64,000 nucleotides of DNA, from the NCBI GenBank assembly GCA_036365515.1, contig CM070874.1, positions 243,542,430 through 243,606,429 on the forward strand, read 5' to 3'. The notes beneath the pieces were generated by a model. The model made no database searches. It was not told the DNA's origin and was given only the letters and a program-made list of their open reading frames with translations. Position 1 is the first letter of the stretch, and each line of letters opens with the position of its first letter. A program made the translations under genes and the position numbers. Positions 1-11,502 of this stretch are shown in pieces. The stretch comes from Torymus aiolomorphi. Lineage: Eukaryota > Arthropoda > Insecta > Hymenoptera > Torymidae.

Positions 1-597
1 ATATTTATTTCATTGAATAAAAAAATTATTTTAAACTACATAAATACACTGACATAATAAATATTTATTCAAAATAATCGTAAACAGCTCACTTTTTAAA
101 TAATTATTCATTTAATAATAATAATTATGATTTCAATAGTAATAAATATTGTTGCACATACATGCAAATGCAACTAAATTATTATAATATTAATAAACAT
201 TTATTGCAAATAAGTACACAAATTACTGAGTAATTGTTTCAGTTGAGAAAATATTAACTTCATAGAACTTCCAAAATAATTATACGGAAAAAATATTTCA
301 TAAATTCAACTAAAATTTATTAAATTTTAATACAGTATTTATTCAAATACTAATTTTTAAATACTTATTCGATTCAGCAAAATCTCTGTAGTTAGTAATT
401 ACATATTTATCTATACAAAATATATATTTGTTAAGTTCACAAACTATATCAACAATAAATGAGTATTCATTTCTAAAAATCTATGTATTGTAACTAATAC
501 AATATTTTATAAATGTAGATTAATATATACTCAAGTCAAGTAATTAAAATTTAGATAAATAAATAATTGTCCGCTTTTACATAATCAATTTTATGTA
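1..597. other. AT-rich non-coding DNA
   Basis: Very AT-rich sequence with recurring ATAAATATTTATT-like words and no credible reading frame. The same texture resumes at 11270-13200, after the gypsy element, so the two stretches are probably the pre-insertion locus split by that element. I see no gene or RNA here. Confidence 0.6.
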
Positions 598-1138
598 TTA
601 AGGACGTTCTCCGAGAAAACGAATTTCTTGTGATTTTCCTGAAACTTGCAGAAAATGTTTGATTTTTAGTCCTTAGTACATGCTTCAAAGCCCCACGTCC
701 AAAGCAGTATTCAAAATAAAAATATTTGATTTCAAAGTTTCAGCATTAACATGGGATCCCTATCTAAGCTTGTTGGAAAAATACATTTTAACTTACTGTA
801 AAAGAAGTTTTCTTTGTGATTTTTTTCAACCATAGGATATAAAACTAGAAATCGAGAGGAATAATATGGTATAATTTTCAATATGGCAAGCGGTATTAAT
901 TTCGGAGACATAGCGATATAAAGAAAAACAACCATGTTATTTGTATATCTATATATAGTCACACCGTGTAAGTGGTATTTATTTAAAATATCGTATTGAC
1001 ATCTTTTTTCTTACGTCGTCATTTTTTATTAGTTTTAGAGTAGTGCATAGAGACTCATGAAGGGTTTCCATCATAAATAATATTTTTAGATCACAATTTT
1101 TGCGATAATGATGAAGTTGAGCCGGAGAACGTCCTTAA
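598..1138. mobile_element. TTAA-flanked MITE-like element
   Basis: A 12-bp perfect terminal inverted repeat, GGACGTTCTCCG at 602-613 and CGGAGAACGTCC at 1123-1134, is flanked on both sides by TTAA (598-601 and 1135-1138). The 533-bp interior has no convincing ORF. TTAA targets are known for piggyBac and Kolobok transposons, so this is most simply a non-autonomous relative of one of those. The termini do not start with the CCY of typical piggyBac ends, so the family is open. Confidence 0.6.
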
Positions 1139-1182
1139 ACAAATATTTATTTGGTACAGAGAAATATATAATTACTAACTAC

Positions 1183-2235
1183 TGTAACGCGTGTCTAGCC
1201 GCGATTTTAATCTACCGCGCGAAGGTAGTGAGCGCGCGCGCGCAACTCCTGCGCAGCCGAATCGAGGCGCGCCGCGCGTAGCGAATCGGTCTCGCGACGC
1301 GTAAAATGCCCGTCATCCGTCGCGAAGATGCTAACTGGTTCCCGCGAGAAAAGGGAGCCATCTTCGTGTAGACTCTCGTGCTGTGCACATCGTCGGCTTA
1401 CCATATCTCATATTTTAGTGTCCGCGCCGTCCTTTTTATTTTTATTACCGCGAGTGTAGAGTGGAGGCGCCGACCTGCAAGCGTGCGAGAGAGCAAGAGT
1501 GAGGGCAAGTCCGTGCCACTTGTGCCACGAGCGAGAGACGGCAGCGAGCCAGACTGCCAACCCTTATAAGCGAGAGCGAGAGAGAGAGAGAGAGAGCGAG
1601 CGCGCAACTGCCGAGAGAGCGAGAGAGAGAGTCGAGTGCACCGGCTGCTCCTTAGATCGGTAAGTTATATTCTCATCTCGCGTATTCCATGCAAAAGGCT
1701 TGCACGGAAATCGCCCCGTGCAAGCTTTCTGTGCCGTGTACGTGCGAGTGTGTGTCAGCTCGCCGTACTTAACACTGCGCTCGAGCATAGCAGCTTCGCC
1801 GTGCGCCGTGTAGTTCGCGCGTTTGAATGTTAACGGTCGCGCGCGAACTAACTCTTTGTTCTAATCAGCACAGGCGTTGTGCTTGTAGAGATTAGTAATT
1901 GTAAATATATTGTGATATCTAGTTACTCGTCGCGTTGTTCATTACAACCTGTCCTTCTCCCGGATACCGCCGCCTCCGCGGGAAAACGACTCCGCCGGTC
2001 GTTTTCATATCTGAGCATAGCGGCCGCGCGCTTTACTCTTCGAGCGCGCGCTTTTCACTCAGCGATCCAATTAGTTGGAAAGCGAAGTTCGTGTGCGATC
2101 TTCGCGTTGTTTTCGGGATTCCAGGAGCAGATCCCCGGGCAAGTCATTTTAGTCTGACACCCGCGGCACCGTGTTCTAGGGCATCGCTGGCCTGTGGCTT
2201 GTTGGGATTTTCCCCCCACTAGCCATCCCGTTACA
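1183..2235 (+). repeat. 5' LTR of gypsy-1
   Basis: A 1053-bp direct repeat of 10211-11265, GC-rich in contrast to the flanks. It contains an AG-rich (GAGA)n tract near 1569-1632 that differs in length between the LTRs. TGT...ACA termini are canonical. The 3' 280 bp is also recognisable at 57627-57905 in a diverged solo LTR. Confidence 0.93.
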
Positions 2236-2237
2236 AC

Positions 2238-2255
2238 TGGCGCCACAACGTTTTG
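2238..2255 (+). promoter_or_regulatory. Primer-binding site of gypsy-1
   Basis: TGGCGCCACAACGTTTTG begins two bases after the LTR end. TGG complements the universal tRNA 3' CCA, and TGGCGCC followed by AACGT resembles sites primed by insect tRNA-Lys. The tRNA assignment is by resemblance only. The following stretch to about 3190 is leader sequence with T-rich runs and no ORF that I trust. Confidence 0.7.
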
Positions 2256-3192
2256 GGGGTGGAGAAGGACCTGCGGCGCGTACGTGAGTCGCGGCGAAGC
2301 TTGGCGCGAAGAAGCTCAGCAGCGTAGCTGAGCGTAAGCTGCACACAAAGGCTCTTCGTGCCGCAGCTCGTAGGCGCGTGTGTGCGTGTGCGTGACACAG
2401 CCGTGCTGTTGCGAGAGTGCGGTCGAGAGGTTAGGCGTGCGATAGCCAATAACCCTCGACCTAGTGTGCCGACGAGGAGAGATATTGATCGCGGAATTTT
2501 TGGCGCGTTGAGGAATTATTGTTAGCAATTAAAGTTTTTTTTAATAACAATTAATTTTTTAACGACAAAATTTTTTTTTTAGCGATAATTAATTTTTTAT
2601 TTAATTTTTTTCTCGTCTCGAAAATTTTTTTTTTCTTCTCGTCCTCTCGTATTTCCGATACGAATTATTTTTTTTTGGACGAAAAATAAAATTTTTTTCT
2701 TTTATCGTGCAGTTAGAAGAAGATCGAGAGAAAGTCGGCAAGCACTCTCGGAACAAAAAGTTGACTGTGCGCCCGAGTAAAAACTCGAGCGCAAAAATCC
2801 CCTCGAACTTAATTGTTTTTATTTTTTTTTAGGTGAAAATTGTATTTATTTTTTTGTGTTTTTGGTGATATTGTCCGTTTTGACACATATATATATATAT
2901 TTTTTCACATATATTTATTTTAAAATTACAAGTGCGAGTAGTGGAGCGTAATTAATTACAAATCGTAATTACTTACAGAAATAGCTTTTATTTTTTTTTA
3001 GAGCCGCATACGAGAAATCCTCGTACATTATCGAGGTTAAGAGCAACCGCCGTAGCTCTTAGAAAGTAACCCGGGTTCGCGTTGAAAAAGCTAGCTCACG
3101 GGTTGAAAAGGCAAACTCTCTCTGCCATCAATCCGGATACTACTCGCGATAGTAAAATAAGTTCGTGGGGAAGCGCACAGCCAATTGACACC

Positions 3193-4740
3193 ATGGCCCG
3201 ATCATCGCAGTTTGCGGAATCTGCGATACTCAATTGGGCGTATACACAGCCCGAAGAGGAAATTATCGAGGCCATGCAAGCCCTTGGTCTGCAGCAGTCA
3301 GATCTACAATCAGTGAATATGCTGACAGCAATCAAGTGGCTTATGGGCGATTACAGTGCCGCCGATTTCGTGCCAGAGCCGGAGCTGTCGGAGAAGCAAG
3401 CGTTTGCTAAACGCGAGCAGTCCCGAAGGGCGTTCATCGACTTAACGTTGATGAACAAGTCTGGGTCGACTATTGTGGATCCCAATACTGATCCAGACCA
3501 ACCGTACCCGTTCATCACGCTCCTTGATGACCCGATAGTGATGCAAAAACTCTCGGAGTCTCGGAGGATGAACGCTCCACAACAAGCACATAATGCAGTG
3601 GTGGAGCCAGCGGATGAGGCAAACGGCCAGGAGGGTTCCGGGACAGAGATATTGAGCTCTGCAGCACCCACCGGGACATCTCCAGCCGAAGCCGAGGGAC
3701 AGCTCCAACAGCAACAGCTCCAACAGCAACAGCTTCAACAGCAACAACTGCAAATGCAGCAGCAGCAACTGCAACAGCAGCAAATGCAGCAGCAGCAAAT
3801 GCAGCAGCAGCAAATGCAGCAGCAACTAATGCAACAGCAGCAGCAGATGGAGCAGCAGCGACGGCAGCAACAGCAACAACAGCAGGAGCAGCAGCGGCAG
3901 CAACAGCGAAAGCATCAAGAGCAGCAGCGACAGCAGGCGTTGCTAGAAGAGCAGCGCAGGCAACGACAATTCCGGCGGAGTCAAGAACAAGAGTCGTTGT
4001 CGGCACAAAATGGGCAGCACGCGTTCAGGCAGCAAACGCGAAGTCCACCGCAGCCACAGAGTTTTGAGTGGCCAAGTGCGGGGGAACAGCGTACCGCAGG
4101 GATTGCTGTGGGAGATAACGTAGTCTCAGAACAGCTGCTGTCGGTGATCCATAGACTCGTCAAAGAGGTGGAAGAGCTCAAAGAGAGTGTGCGAATACTC
4201 CAAGAAGCTCAACACCCCCCCTCAAGCACGCGCTTGGAGGGAGTCCAACTACCGAGTGCGGGCAGGGGACGAGGATCACCACATGTGAACTTTCAGGACA
4301 CGTTCACATATGTGAATTTTGACAGCAGCAGCCCCAATACTGAATCGCCAAGCGACGCTAGGAGGAATAGCGGAAGAAATCCTACACAGCGTCAGGCGGG
4401 GGTGAGCGCTACACTGGACCAGTCTACGAGGCAGACGTACGTGCCTCAACAGACGAACCGTGATGTGGGCCAAATCGTAAGGAAATGGCACATCAAGTTC
4501 TCTGGGTCCTTGAAGGAGCAGAGCGTCGAGTTATTCCTCACGAGAGTAGAGGAATGTCGAGCTCTAGCAAATCTGACGTACGACGAAGTACTCTCGTCAT
4601 TGTCAGAGCTCCTGAGTGAAGTAGCGGCCACCTGGTATAGGAGTAACCGTCATACGTGGCGATCTTGGCAAGACTTCCAAGAGGCCATAATACACATGTA
4701 TGGCGGTGACAGGGGCCATCAACAGCGAATCCTAGCGTAG
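3193..4740 (+). pseudogene. gag: gag (capsid N-terminal part), truncated by stop
   Basis: Gag polyprotein of gypsy-1, the particle-forming structural protein. The open frame extends upstream to 3082, but the first ATG with a good context is 3193 (GACACCATGG), so I choose it. A glutamine-rich block with Gln/Met repeats spans about 3700-3960 and is followed by a charged linker. The C-terminal part (about 4470-4740) has the helical, Trp-containing look of retrotransposon Gag (residues resembling LKEQSVELFL and ATWYRS). A TAG stop at 4738-4740 interrupts the domain, and capsid sequence continues in the same frame for about 12 codons and then in another frame (see 4781-5344). So there are one nonsense change and one frameshift. 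Confidence 0.8.
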
Positions 4741-4780
4741 ATAAACGCGAGGCAGAAACGAACTCGCGAGAGATTACGTA

Positions 4781-5344
4781 GTGAATCTGCAAGCCTTGAT
4801 TCTCAAGTTAGTTCCGGTGCCTAGCATGCCCCAAGAATTGGACATGTTGCACCGGAACATGCGGCCAGAACTGCAAAAAATGGTGATGCGTAATCAAATT
4901 ACGGATTACCGAGGGCTCCTGGATTTAGCCCGGGAGGCCGAATTAGCGCTCGCGGCAGATAAGGTGTATCACTCGCCACCACCGCCAGAGCGCACTTACT
5001 TGCCAGAGTTTGCCGACGTACCTACAGAGCCAACTACGGATCAGCGGAAAAAGCAGAATCCAGGAGTGGCGGCGATGGGGCAACAACAGCAGGAGCCTCG
5101 AGAAAGCCTCGAGGCTATGTTCCGTCGGGTGATGGCCGAGTGTTTGTCAAGCTTGACAAAGAAAGGCACCGACGGAAATAGTGGGCAAACGCCAAACCCA
5201 CAGTCGTTCAAGAAGCCCAAGAAAAAGAATAATTGGGAGAACAGGCAGCGGGAAGGCGGGCAAAGTAATAATCAGCCTAGTGGGTGTAGTAGCTCGACCC
5301 ACCAGGCTAGGCCGCCAAGTCCAAGGAGTAATGGACCTCCATAA
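4781..5344 (+). pseudogene. gag: gag (capsid C-terminal / nucleocapsid part), frameshifted remainder
   Basis: This is the continuation of Gag in a different frame. The first 60 residues look like the end of the retrotransposon Gag domain (leucine-rich helices, a MPQELDMLHRNMRPELQ-type segment). A basic Lys/Arg/Asn/Gln-rich tail follows, suited to RNA binding. I do not see a canonical CCHC zinc knuckle. The frame has no ATG start of its own at its beginning, which fits a broken internal portion rather than a gene. Confidence 0.75.
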
Positions 5345-5505
5345 AGGCCAGAGTACCGAAGGGGTTACGGCAACGAGCAAAGGGGAAGCGACCGCAACCC
5401 CAATGCTGCTGGAAACCAGCAGGGAAACGGCCAAGGGGGCAGGTAAACACGGCCACACGCCCGCCCCCAGCTCTCACATCAGCGACCGAGGGTAACTCGG
5501 TTCAA

Positions 5506-7425
5506 TTGCCTGAAGGAGAGAGCGAAGAAGTGCCCGCGACTCAGCAGAACGAAGCTAACCAGGAAACATGCTCGCGATGGTGGCTTCAAGTAGGTGTAGC
5601 CGGCTACAGGCTACGGGCACTCTTCGATACTGGAGCTTCCTGGACTGGGATGAATTCCATCGGCTTACAGCTCGCTACAGCCTGTGGAAAAGAATTAATC
5701 CCGGCCAGCGGCCTAACGGCACGGGTAGCTAATGGGCAGAGCATAGCAGTGGTTGGCTATGTGTATCTACCCATGGTCGTGGCAGGCGTGTGCAAGGATG
5801 TGCGCGTCGCAATCATGCCAGACCTAGACACGGAGTGCTACTTGGGGGTGAACTTCATTAAGAAGTTTAGCGCCGTCTTAGACCCCACTGATAATACGCT
5901 GCATCTCAAAGATGATGATGCAAGCGTAAAGTTAGAAGTAGCCTCCATAACCGCCAATAATACCGTGTCCGTATCAGCTATAGGGTTGGCGGACCCAACA
6001 GAAGAGCAGCGCAAAGAAGCGGAAGCTTTAGTAGCTGAGCTGATGGGAAACGGCCTGGCACCATTAGGGTGTACTTCGTGGGTTGAGCATGCAGTAGACG
6101 TCGGCTCCACAAGACCCATAAAACAGAAGTACTACCCAGTATCTCGAAAACTCGAGGAAGAGATGCACAAGCAGGTGGAGGAAATGCTACTCGCGGGTAT
6201 AATAGAATCTTCGACAAGCGGCTGGTCAAGCCCTGTGGTAATGGTACGCAAGCCCAACGGGAAGTTCCGTTTCTGTGTGGACTTCAGAAAAGTGAACGCA
6301 GCGTCAAGGCCAGACGCATATCCGTTACCATACATGGAGAGTATCTTACGCAAACTGCAGAAAGCGCGATACATATCCACGTTGGATTTAAGTAGTGCTT
6401 ACCACCAAATAACACTAAATCCGGAGTCCAAAGAGACTACGGCCTTCACCGTGCCAGGCAAAGGGTTATTTCAATTTACAAGAATGCCCTATGGTCTTTC
6501 GTATGCCGGAGCGTCCTTCCAGAGGCTGATTGACAAAGTCATCGGCCCCGAACTCGAACCTTTTGCTTACTCGTATCTCGATGACATAATAGTAGTCACA
6601 GAAGCATTCGAGGAGCACAAAGAGGTTCTAAAAAGAGTTCTAGATAGGATAAAGGACGCGGGCCTCACAATAAATCGCGAGAAGAGTGTCTTCTGTCGCG
6701 ATGAGGTCCAATATCTCGGGGTCATAGTAAATAGGGATGGTTTTAAACCAGACCCCGAGAAAATAAAGCCCATAATGGAATATCCGGTGCCGAAAAACCT
6801 CCGTCAGCTGAGACGCTTCCTAGGAATGGCCTCGTGGTATAGAAAGTTTTTATCAAACTTCGCCACAATTGCTGAACCACTGACCGAACTAACGAAAAAG
6901 GATCGGAAATACGAGTGGTCAACGGCACAAGAAGAGGCCTTCCAAAAACTAAAAGCGCTAGTTGCTTCTGCACCGATTCTCCACAGACCGGTATCTAACG
7001 CACAGTTCGTGGTGCAAACTGATGCGAGCGATACAGGACTTGGAGCGGTGCTATACCAGATAATAGACGGCGACGAAAGAGTCCTAGAGTTCGCTAGTCG
7101 AACTCTGAGCGCGGCCGAGAAGAATTATAGCGTGACGGAACGAGAGTGTCTAGCAATTCTCTGGGCAATCAAAAAGTTCCGTCCGTATATAGAGGCCTAT
7201 GACTTCAAGGTCATCACGGATCATAGCAGCTTGAAGTGGCTCCGTGATCTCCGAAACCCATCAGGCAGGTTAGCAAGATGGGCTTTGGAACTATATAACC
7301 ACAGTTTCACAGTCGAACACCGAAAGGGCTCTTTGAACAATGTCCCAGATGCCCTTTCGCGGATGTTCGAGAAAGAGGAGCCAGCGGTCGCCGCGTTAGA
7401 GCTCGAACGCGATACAAATGACTAA
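5506..7425 (+). pseudogene. pol: pol: aspartic protease, reverse transcriptase, RNase H
   Basis: About 639 residues. The protease active site DTGAS is at about residue 42. The RT domain starts near residue 200, with the FCVDFRKVN and LDLSSAYHQI motifs, and has the catalytic YLDD box near residue 360. RNase H follows with a QTDAS motif and an ITDHSSLKWL segment near residue 590. The frame is open upstream of 5506 and has no ATG, as expected if Pol is made by frameshifting from Gag. A TAA at 7423-7425 ends it just before integrase. The same frame then continues to about 7495, and a G-run near 7492-7500 shifts the remainder into another frame. All catalytic motifs survive, so the damage is recent. 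Confidence 0.9.
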
Positions 7426-7501
7426 CGGTACCTCGAAATTGTGAAAGAGGTTCAACAGCGGCCGCGAGACTTCCCCACGTTCAAGCTGGCGGGGGGGGAC
7501 A

Positions 7502-8959
7502 CTGTACAAGTACGAATCTGATGAAGTCATAGACGAGTCTCCCGGCGACGATGATGCATGGAAGTTAGCAGTCCCTCACGAAAAGCGACGCGAAGTACTG
7601 AGAGAATGCCATGACTTTCCAACTGCTGGGCACTTGGGCCGCGAGAAAACGCTAGAAAGAGTAAAGCGGAAGTATTATTGGCCACACATGTCTCGTGATG
7701 TAGCCAGATACGTGAGCCAGTGCCAAATTTGCCAGCAGTGCAAAGTCGAACAGCGCGCTCCAACAGGATTCATGGGACGCCGAATTACAGAGCGTCCATG
7801 GCAAATCGTGGCCAGCAACATTATGGGGCCCCTCCCAAAAACCACGCACGGCCACGAATACATTCTCATATTCCAGGACTTGTTCACACGTTGGATTGAA
7901 GTAATTCCGATAAAAAGGGCAGATGGTAAATCGGTAATTAAGGGACTCAACGAGCGAGTATGTCTGCGATTCGGAGTCCCGGAGGTGTTTCTCTCAGACA
8001 ATGGGACTGAATTTAAAAATGCACCATTAGAGGCATTCTTAAAGAAGAGAAACGTGCATCACACGTTTACACCTCCGTATCACCCTCAGACCAATCCTGT
8101 CGAGCGTGTGAATCGAACGGTGAAGACAATGATTATGTCTTACGCAGAGGAAAATCACCGGTCCTGGGATGAGAAACTGAATGAGCTGGCGTTCGCGTAC
8201 AATACTGCCGAACACAGCTCCACAAAGATAAGTCCTGCCATGCTCATTTACGGCCGACAACCTGACCCACCGAAGACACTAAGGCGGGAGGAAGACAGGT
8301 TAGCCGAAGAGCAAGGGCAGCAAGAGGCGATAAACAATTGGGTGGTACGTATAGACAAGCTCCGCGAATTGCACGTTCGGGCGGCGGCCGACGCGCAAGC
8401 GGAGCAGGCGAGACAAGCCAAATATTATGACGCTCATCGTCGACATCCAGAATTCTGTCTAGGCGATCGTGTATGGAGAGAGAATAAGGTACTATCCTCA
8501 GAAGCTGAGGGGATTTCTGCCAAATTAGCCCCGAAGTACGCGGGGCCCTACACGATTGTGAATATTCTAGGCGAAAACACCTATGAGATCCAAGGTGAGG
8601 ATGGTCGAACGATACGTCCCGTCCATGCGCAGCAACTCAAGAGATACGTCTCAGCAGAAGTAGCCCAGGCGCCACCAGCGAGGGACTCTTCAGCCGAACG
8701 GAACACGTCAGAGGGACACAGAGTTAGCCGGGGGAATGTACAGCCCCGGGCGATGGCTAAGAGGCGCGGTCCACCTCGTAAGACCGCGCTATTAGTTAGG
8801 CCAGGAAAGCGTGCGAGCGATGGCCGGCCTATGCGTGTGGCCGGTCCAACAGAACCCAAGCGAGGCCCAGGGAGGCCAAAGGGTTCGAAGAAGAAGCCCG
8901 TACCTGCTGATGCCGGACTAATTAGTCCTCGTAGAACCCGAGCGTATAAAAAGCAATAA
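7502..8959 (+). pseudogene. pol: pol: integrase, frameshifted from RT
   Basis: Integrase portion of gypsy-1 Pol. The HHCC zinc finger lies at about 7610-7745 (His residues near HDFPTAGH, Cys pair CQICQQC). The DDE catalytic core follows with a D in NIMGPLPK context, FLSDNGTEF and a downstream Glu in the NPVERVNRT region. A C-terminal chromo/SH3-like region (GDRVW, KLAPKYAGPYTIV) and a basic tail end at 8959. It is separated from RT by a stop at 7423 and a frame change at the G-run near 7495. A single-base length error there is possible either biologically or in the assembly. Confidence 0.88.
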
Positions 8960-9061
8960 TTGTGCCGTCCAACTTGTGTCGTACGTACGAACCTGTGTTC
9001 GTCTTAATTTTCCAGTCCTCAATCTCACTCCTCCCCGGGATCGATTTACCTGTTTCAGGAC

Positions 9062-10018
9062 ATGCAAGGCCTGACTCCCGAAATAGCGGAGACGGCGAAG
9101 AAGGTGATCGCTGGATTAATCCAGTGCAATCCTGACCCCGCCGTCATCGATTTTTTGGAGCAGGTCGTGGAGGGCATCGACGCTGTGACACTGGCACCCC
9201 AGCCAGTGGAAGAGCCCTCCACCGTCATGATCGAGGAGATAGAGGCGCCGAAGCCAAGAAAGGGACCTTCGGAGCCGGCCTGGGCAGAGGCCGGTCCCAG
9301 TCCGCTTCGGCGACCTCGTCCCCCGAAGGAGCAGCAGGAAAGCCGGAAAGAACGGCTTTCGCAAGAGGCGTCGGTCCGAGCCTCAGAGATGGCGCCGGAA
9401 GGAAACGCCGGCGCGGCTCGGGCCGACCAAGAAAGGAAAGAGAGTTCTCCGACCCAGGCCCTCAAGTGGGCACCGAGTGATGAAGTCGGTGCGGCCTGGG
9501 TCCCAGTGGAGAAGGCCCTCGAGGAAGCGCGGCGCCTCAGCAAATCCTCGCGCGCTGCGGAGGACGCTGCCCTGGCCGCACTGGAGGTCTTTCTCCAGTG
9601 CCACGGTAAGGCCGGCGAGCGGCAAGCCGGCAAATGGGTCGGAATGGCCCAAGGCCGGCGCGAAGAGCTCGCGGCCGCCGCAGAGGCCAGGGCCGCCAGG
9701 CTGCGCCGAACAGCCTTCCAAAAGGCGGAGGAGGCTCGCCTGGCTCGTGCGCAGGAGCGCATGGAAGAGGCCAGGCGAGCCAGGGAAAAGGCGGAGGAGA
9801 CGACGCGCCGGGTCAAGGAAGAGGCCCAGCGCCGTCTCCAAAAAGAAGAAGAGCGCCTTAGGAGGGCGCTCGAAGAAGAGCGAGCGGCCCGGGATGCGCT
9901 CGACAGTAACGTGATCCCCCGGTGCTTCATGTGTGGCGAGCTTGGGGTGAAAAAGTCAAAACATTGCCCCAACGAAGCTCGTCACAAGGGGCGCCGATCG
10001 TATTCCCGGGCCAGTTGA
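9062..10018 (+). CDS. Extra 3' ORF of gypsy-1 (coiled-coil, Cys/His tail)
   Basis: An uninterrupted 318-residue ORF between integrase and the 3' LTR, starting at ATG 9062. I do not recognise a family. The N-terminus is acidic. A long Ala/Glu/Arg-rich helix-forming segment spans about residues 140-285 and reads as a coiled coil. The C-terminus has a Cys-x2-Cys followed by a His-Cys pair (CFMCG...KHC) and a basic end, possibly a non-canonical zinc knuckle. It has no signal peptide or membrane segment, so it is not an env gene. It is the only intact ORF of the element. Its position suggests subgenomic or spliced expression, and an RNA- or particle-binding role is only a guess. Confidence 0.7.
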   Translation: MQGLTPEIAETAKKVIAGLIQCNPDPAVIDFLEQVVEGIDAVTLAPQPVEEPSTVMIEEIEAPKPRKGPSEPAWAEAGPSPLRRPRPPKEQQESRKERLSQEASVRASEMAPEGNAGAARADQERKESSPTQALKWAPSDEVGAAWVPVEKALEEARRLSKSSRAAEDAALAALEVFLQCHGKAGERQAGKWVGMAQGRREELAAAAEARAARLRRTAFQKAEEARLARAQERMEEARRAREKAEETTRRVKEEAQRRLQKEEERLRRALEEERAARDALDSNVIPRCFMCGELGVKKSKHCPNEARHKGRRSYSRAS

Positions 10019-10200
10019 AGAGGGGTGAGGCCATGAAGTTGTTTTATATTTTTTTAATAAAAATTAAAAAGAAAAGCCTGTGATTCCGATTCTTCAATAT
10101 TCCTTTTCGAACCTCCTTCTCCTAATCATTACTACCATATTAGTAGGTACGACGACGGCCATGATTAGCAGAGCTGCTCAAGGTCCCCTAAGCAGCGTCT

Positions 10201-10210
10201 GGCGGGGGGG
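10201..10210 (+). promoter_or_regulatory. Polypurine tract of gypsy-1
   Basis: GGCGGGGGGG lies directly against the 3' LTR start (TGTAACG at 10211), the position where plus-strand synthesis is primed in LTR retroelements. It is short and interrupted by one C. Confidence 0.6.
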
Positions 10211-11265
10211 TGTAACGCGTGTCTAGCCGCGATTTTAATCTACCGCGCGAAGGTAGTGAGCGCGCGCGCGCAACTCCTGCGCAGCCGAATCGAGGCGCGC
10301 CGCGCGTAGCGAATCGGTCTCGCGACGCGTAAAATGCCCGTCATCCGTCGCGAAGCTGCTAACTGGTTCCCGCGAGAAAAGGGAGCCATCTTCGTGTAGA
10401 CTCTCGTGCTGTGCACATCGTCGGCTTACCATATCTCATATTTTAGTGTCCGCGTCGTTCTTTTTATTTTTATTACCGCGAGTGTAGAGTGGAGGCGCCG
10501 ACCTGCAAGCGTGCGAGAGAGCAAGAGTGAGGGCAAGTCCGTGCCACTTGTGCCACGAGCGAGAGACGGCAGCGAGCCAGACTGCCAACCCTTATAAGCG
10601 AGAGCGAGAGAGAGAGAGAGAGAGAGAGCGAGCGCGCAACTGCCGAGAGAGCGAGAGAGAGAGTCGAGTGCACCGGCTGCTCCTTAGATCGGTAAGTTAT
10701 ATTCTCATCTCGCGTATTCCATGTAAAAGGCTTGCACGGAAATCGCCCCGTGCAAGCTTTCTGTGCCGTGTACGTGCGAGTGTGTGTCAGCTCGCCGTAC
10801 TTAACTGCGCTCGAGCATAGCAGCTTCGCCGTGCGCCGTGTAGTTCGCGCGTTTGAATGTTAACGGTCGCGCGCGAACTAACTCTTTGTTCTAATCAGCA
10901 CAGGCGTTGTGCTTGTAGAGATTAGTAATTGTAAATATATTGTGATATCTAGTTACTCGTCGCGTTGTTCATTACAACCTGTCCTTCTCCCGGATACCGC
11001 CGCCCCCGCGGGAAAACGACTCCGCCGGTCGTTTTCATATCTGAGCATAGCGGCCGCGCGCTTTACTCTTCGAGCGCGCGCTTTTCACTCAGCGATCCAA
11101 TTAGTTGGAAAGCGAAGTTCGAGTGCGATCTTCGCGTTGTTTTCGGGATTCCAGGAGCAGATCCCCGGGCAAGTCATTTTAGTCTGACACCCGCGACACC
11201 GTGTTCTAGGGCATCGCTGGCCTGTGGCTTGTTGGGATTTTCCCCCCACTAGCCATCCCGTTACA
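10211..11265 (+). repeat. 3' LTR of gypsy-1
   Basis: A 1055-bp near-identical copy of 1183-2235. Visible differences are about seven substitutions (for example near 10356, 10455, 10459), a longer AG run near 10600-10628 and a two-base deletion near 10805. It is followed by the CTAC duplication. Confidence 0.93.
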
Positions 11266-11269
11266 CTAC

Positions 11270-11431
11270 ATAGATTTTGTTAATTTCAATAAATATTTAA
11301 GTAATAGTACTTGAATAAATACTGTGTTTAATTTTAATAAATTTCAGTCAAACGTATAAAATATTTATTAAAAAAGTAGATTAATTCCCAATATTAATAT
11401 TTTTTTTAAACTATATCTTGAAATAGATAGA

Positions 11432-11502
<71 letters not shown>

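Larger units (their letters stand above)
1179..11269 (+). mobile_element. Ty3/gypsy LTR retrotransposon, structurally complete (gypsy-1)
   Basis: Two LTRs of about 1.05 kb (1183-2235 and 10211-11265) start TGTAACG and end GTTACA. The element is flanked by a 4-bp target duplication CTAC (1179-1182 and 11266-11269). Order inside is primer-binding site, gag, protease-RT-RNase H, integrase, an extra 3' ORF and a G-rich tract before the 3' LTR. The PR-RT-RH-IN order defines Ty3/gypsy. The LTRs differ at about seven bases plus two small indels, so insertion is recent, yet gag and pol each carry a stop and a frameshift. Confidence 0.93.

Noticed and set aside
1183..2250. Small frames inside the LTRs (for example 1378-1569, 1879-2157)
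   Set aside because: They occur identically in both LTRs, have no motif and are expected by chance in GC-rich sequence.
3515..4006. Ala/Val-rich minus-strand frame opposite gag
   Set aside because: Antisense of the CAG-rich Gln-repeat region of gag.
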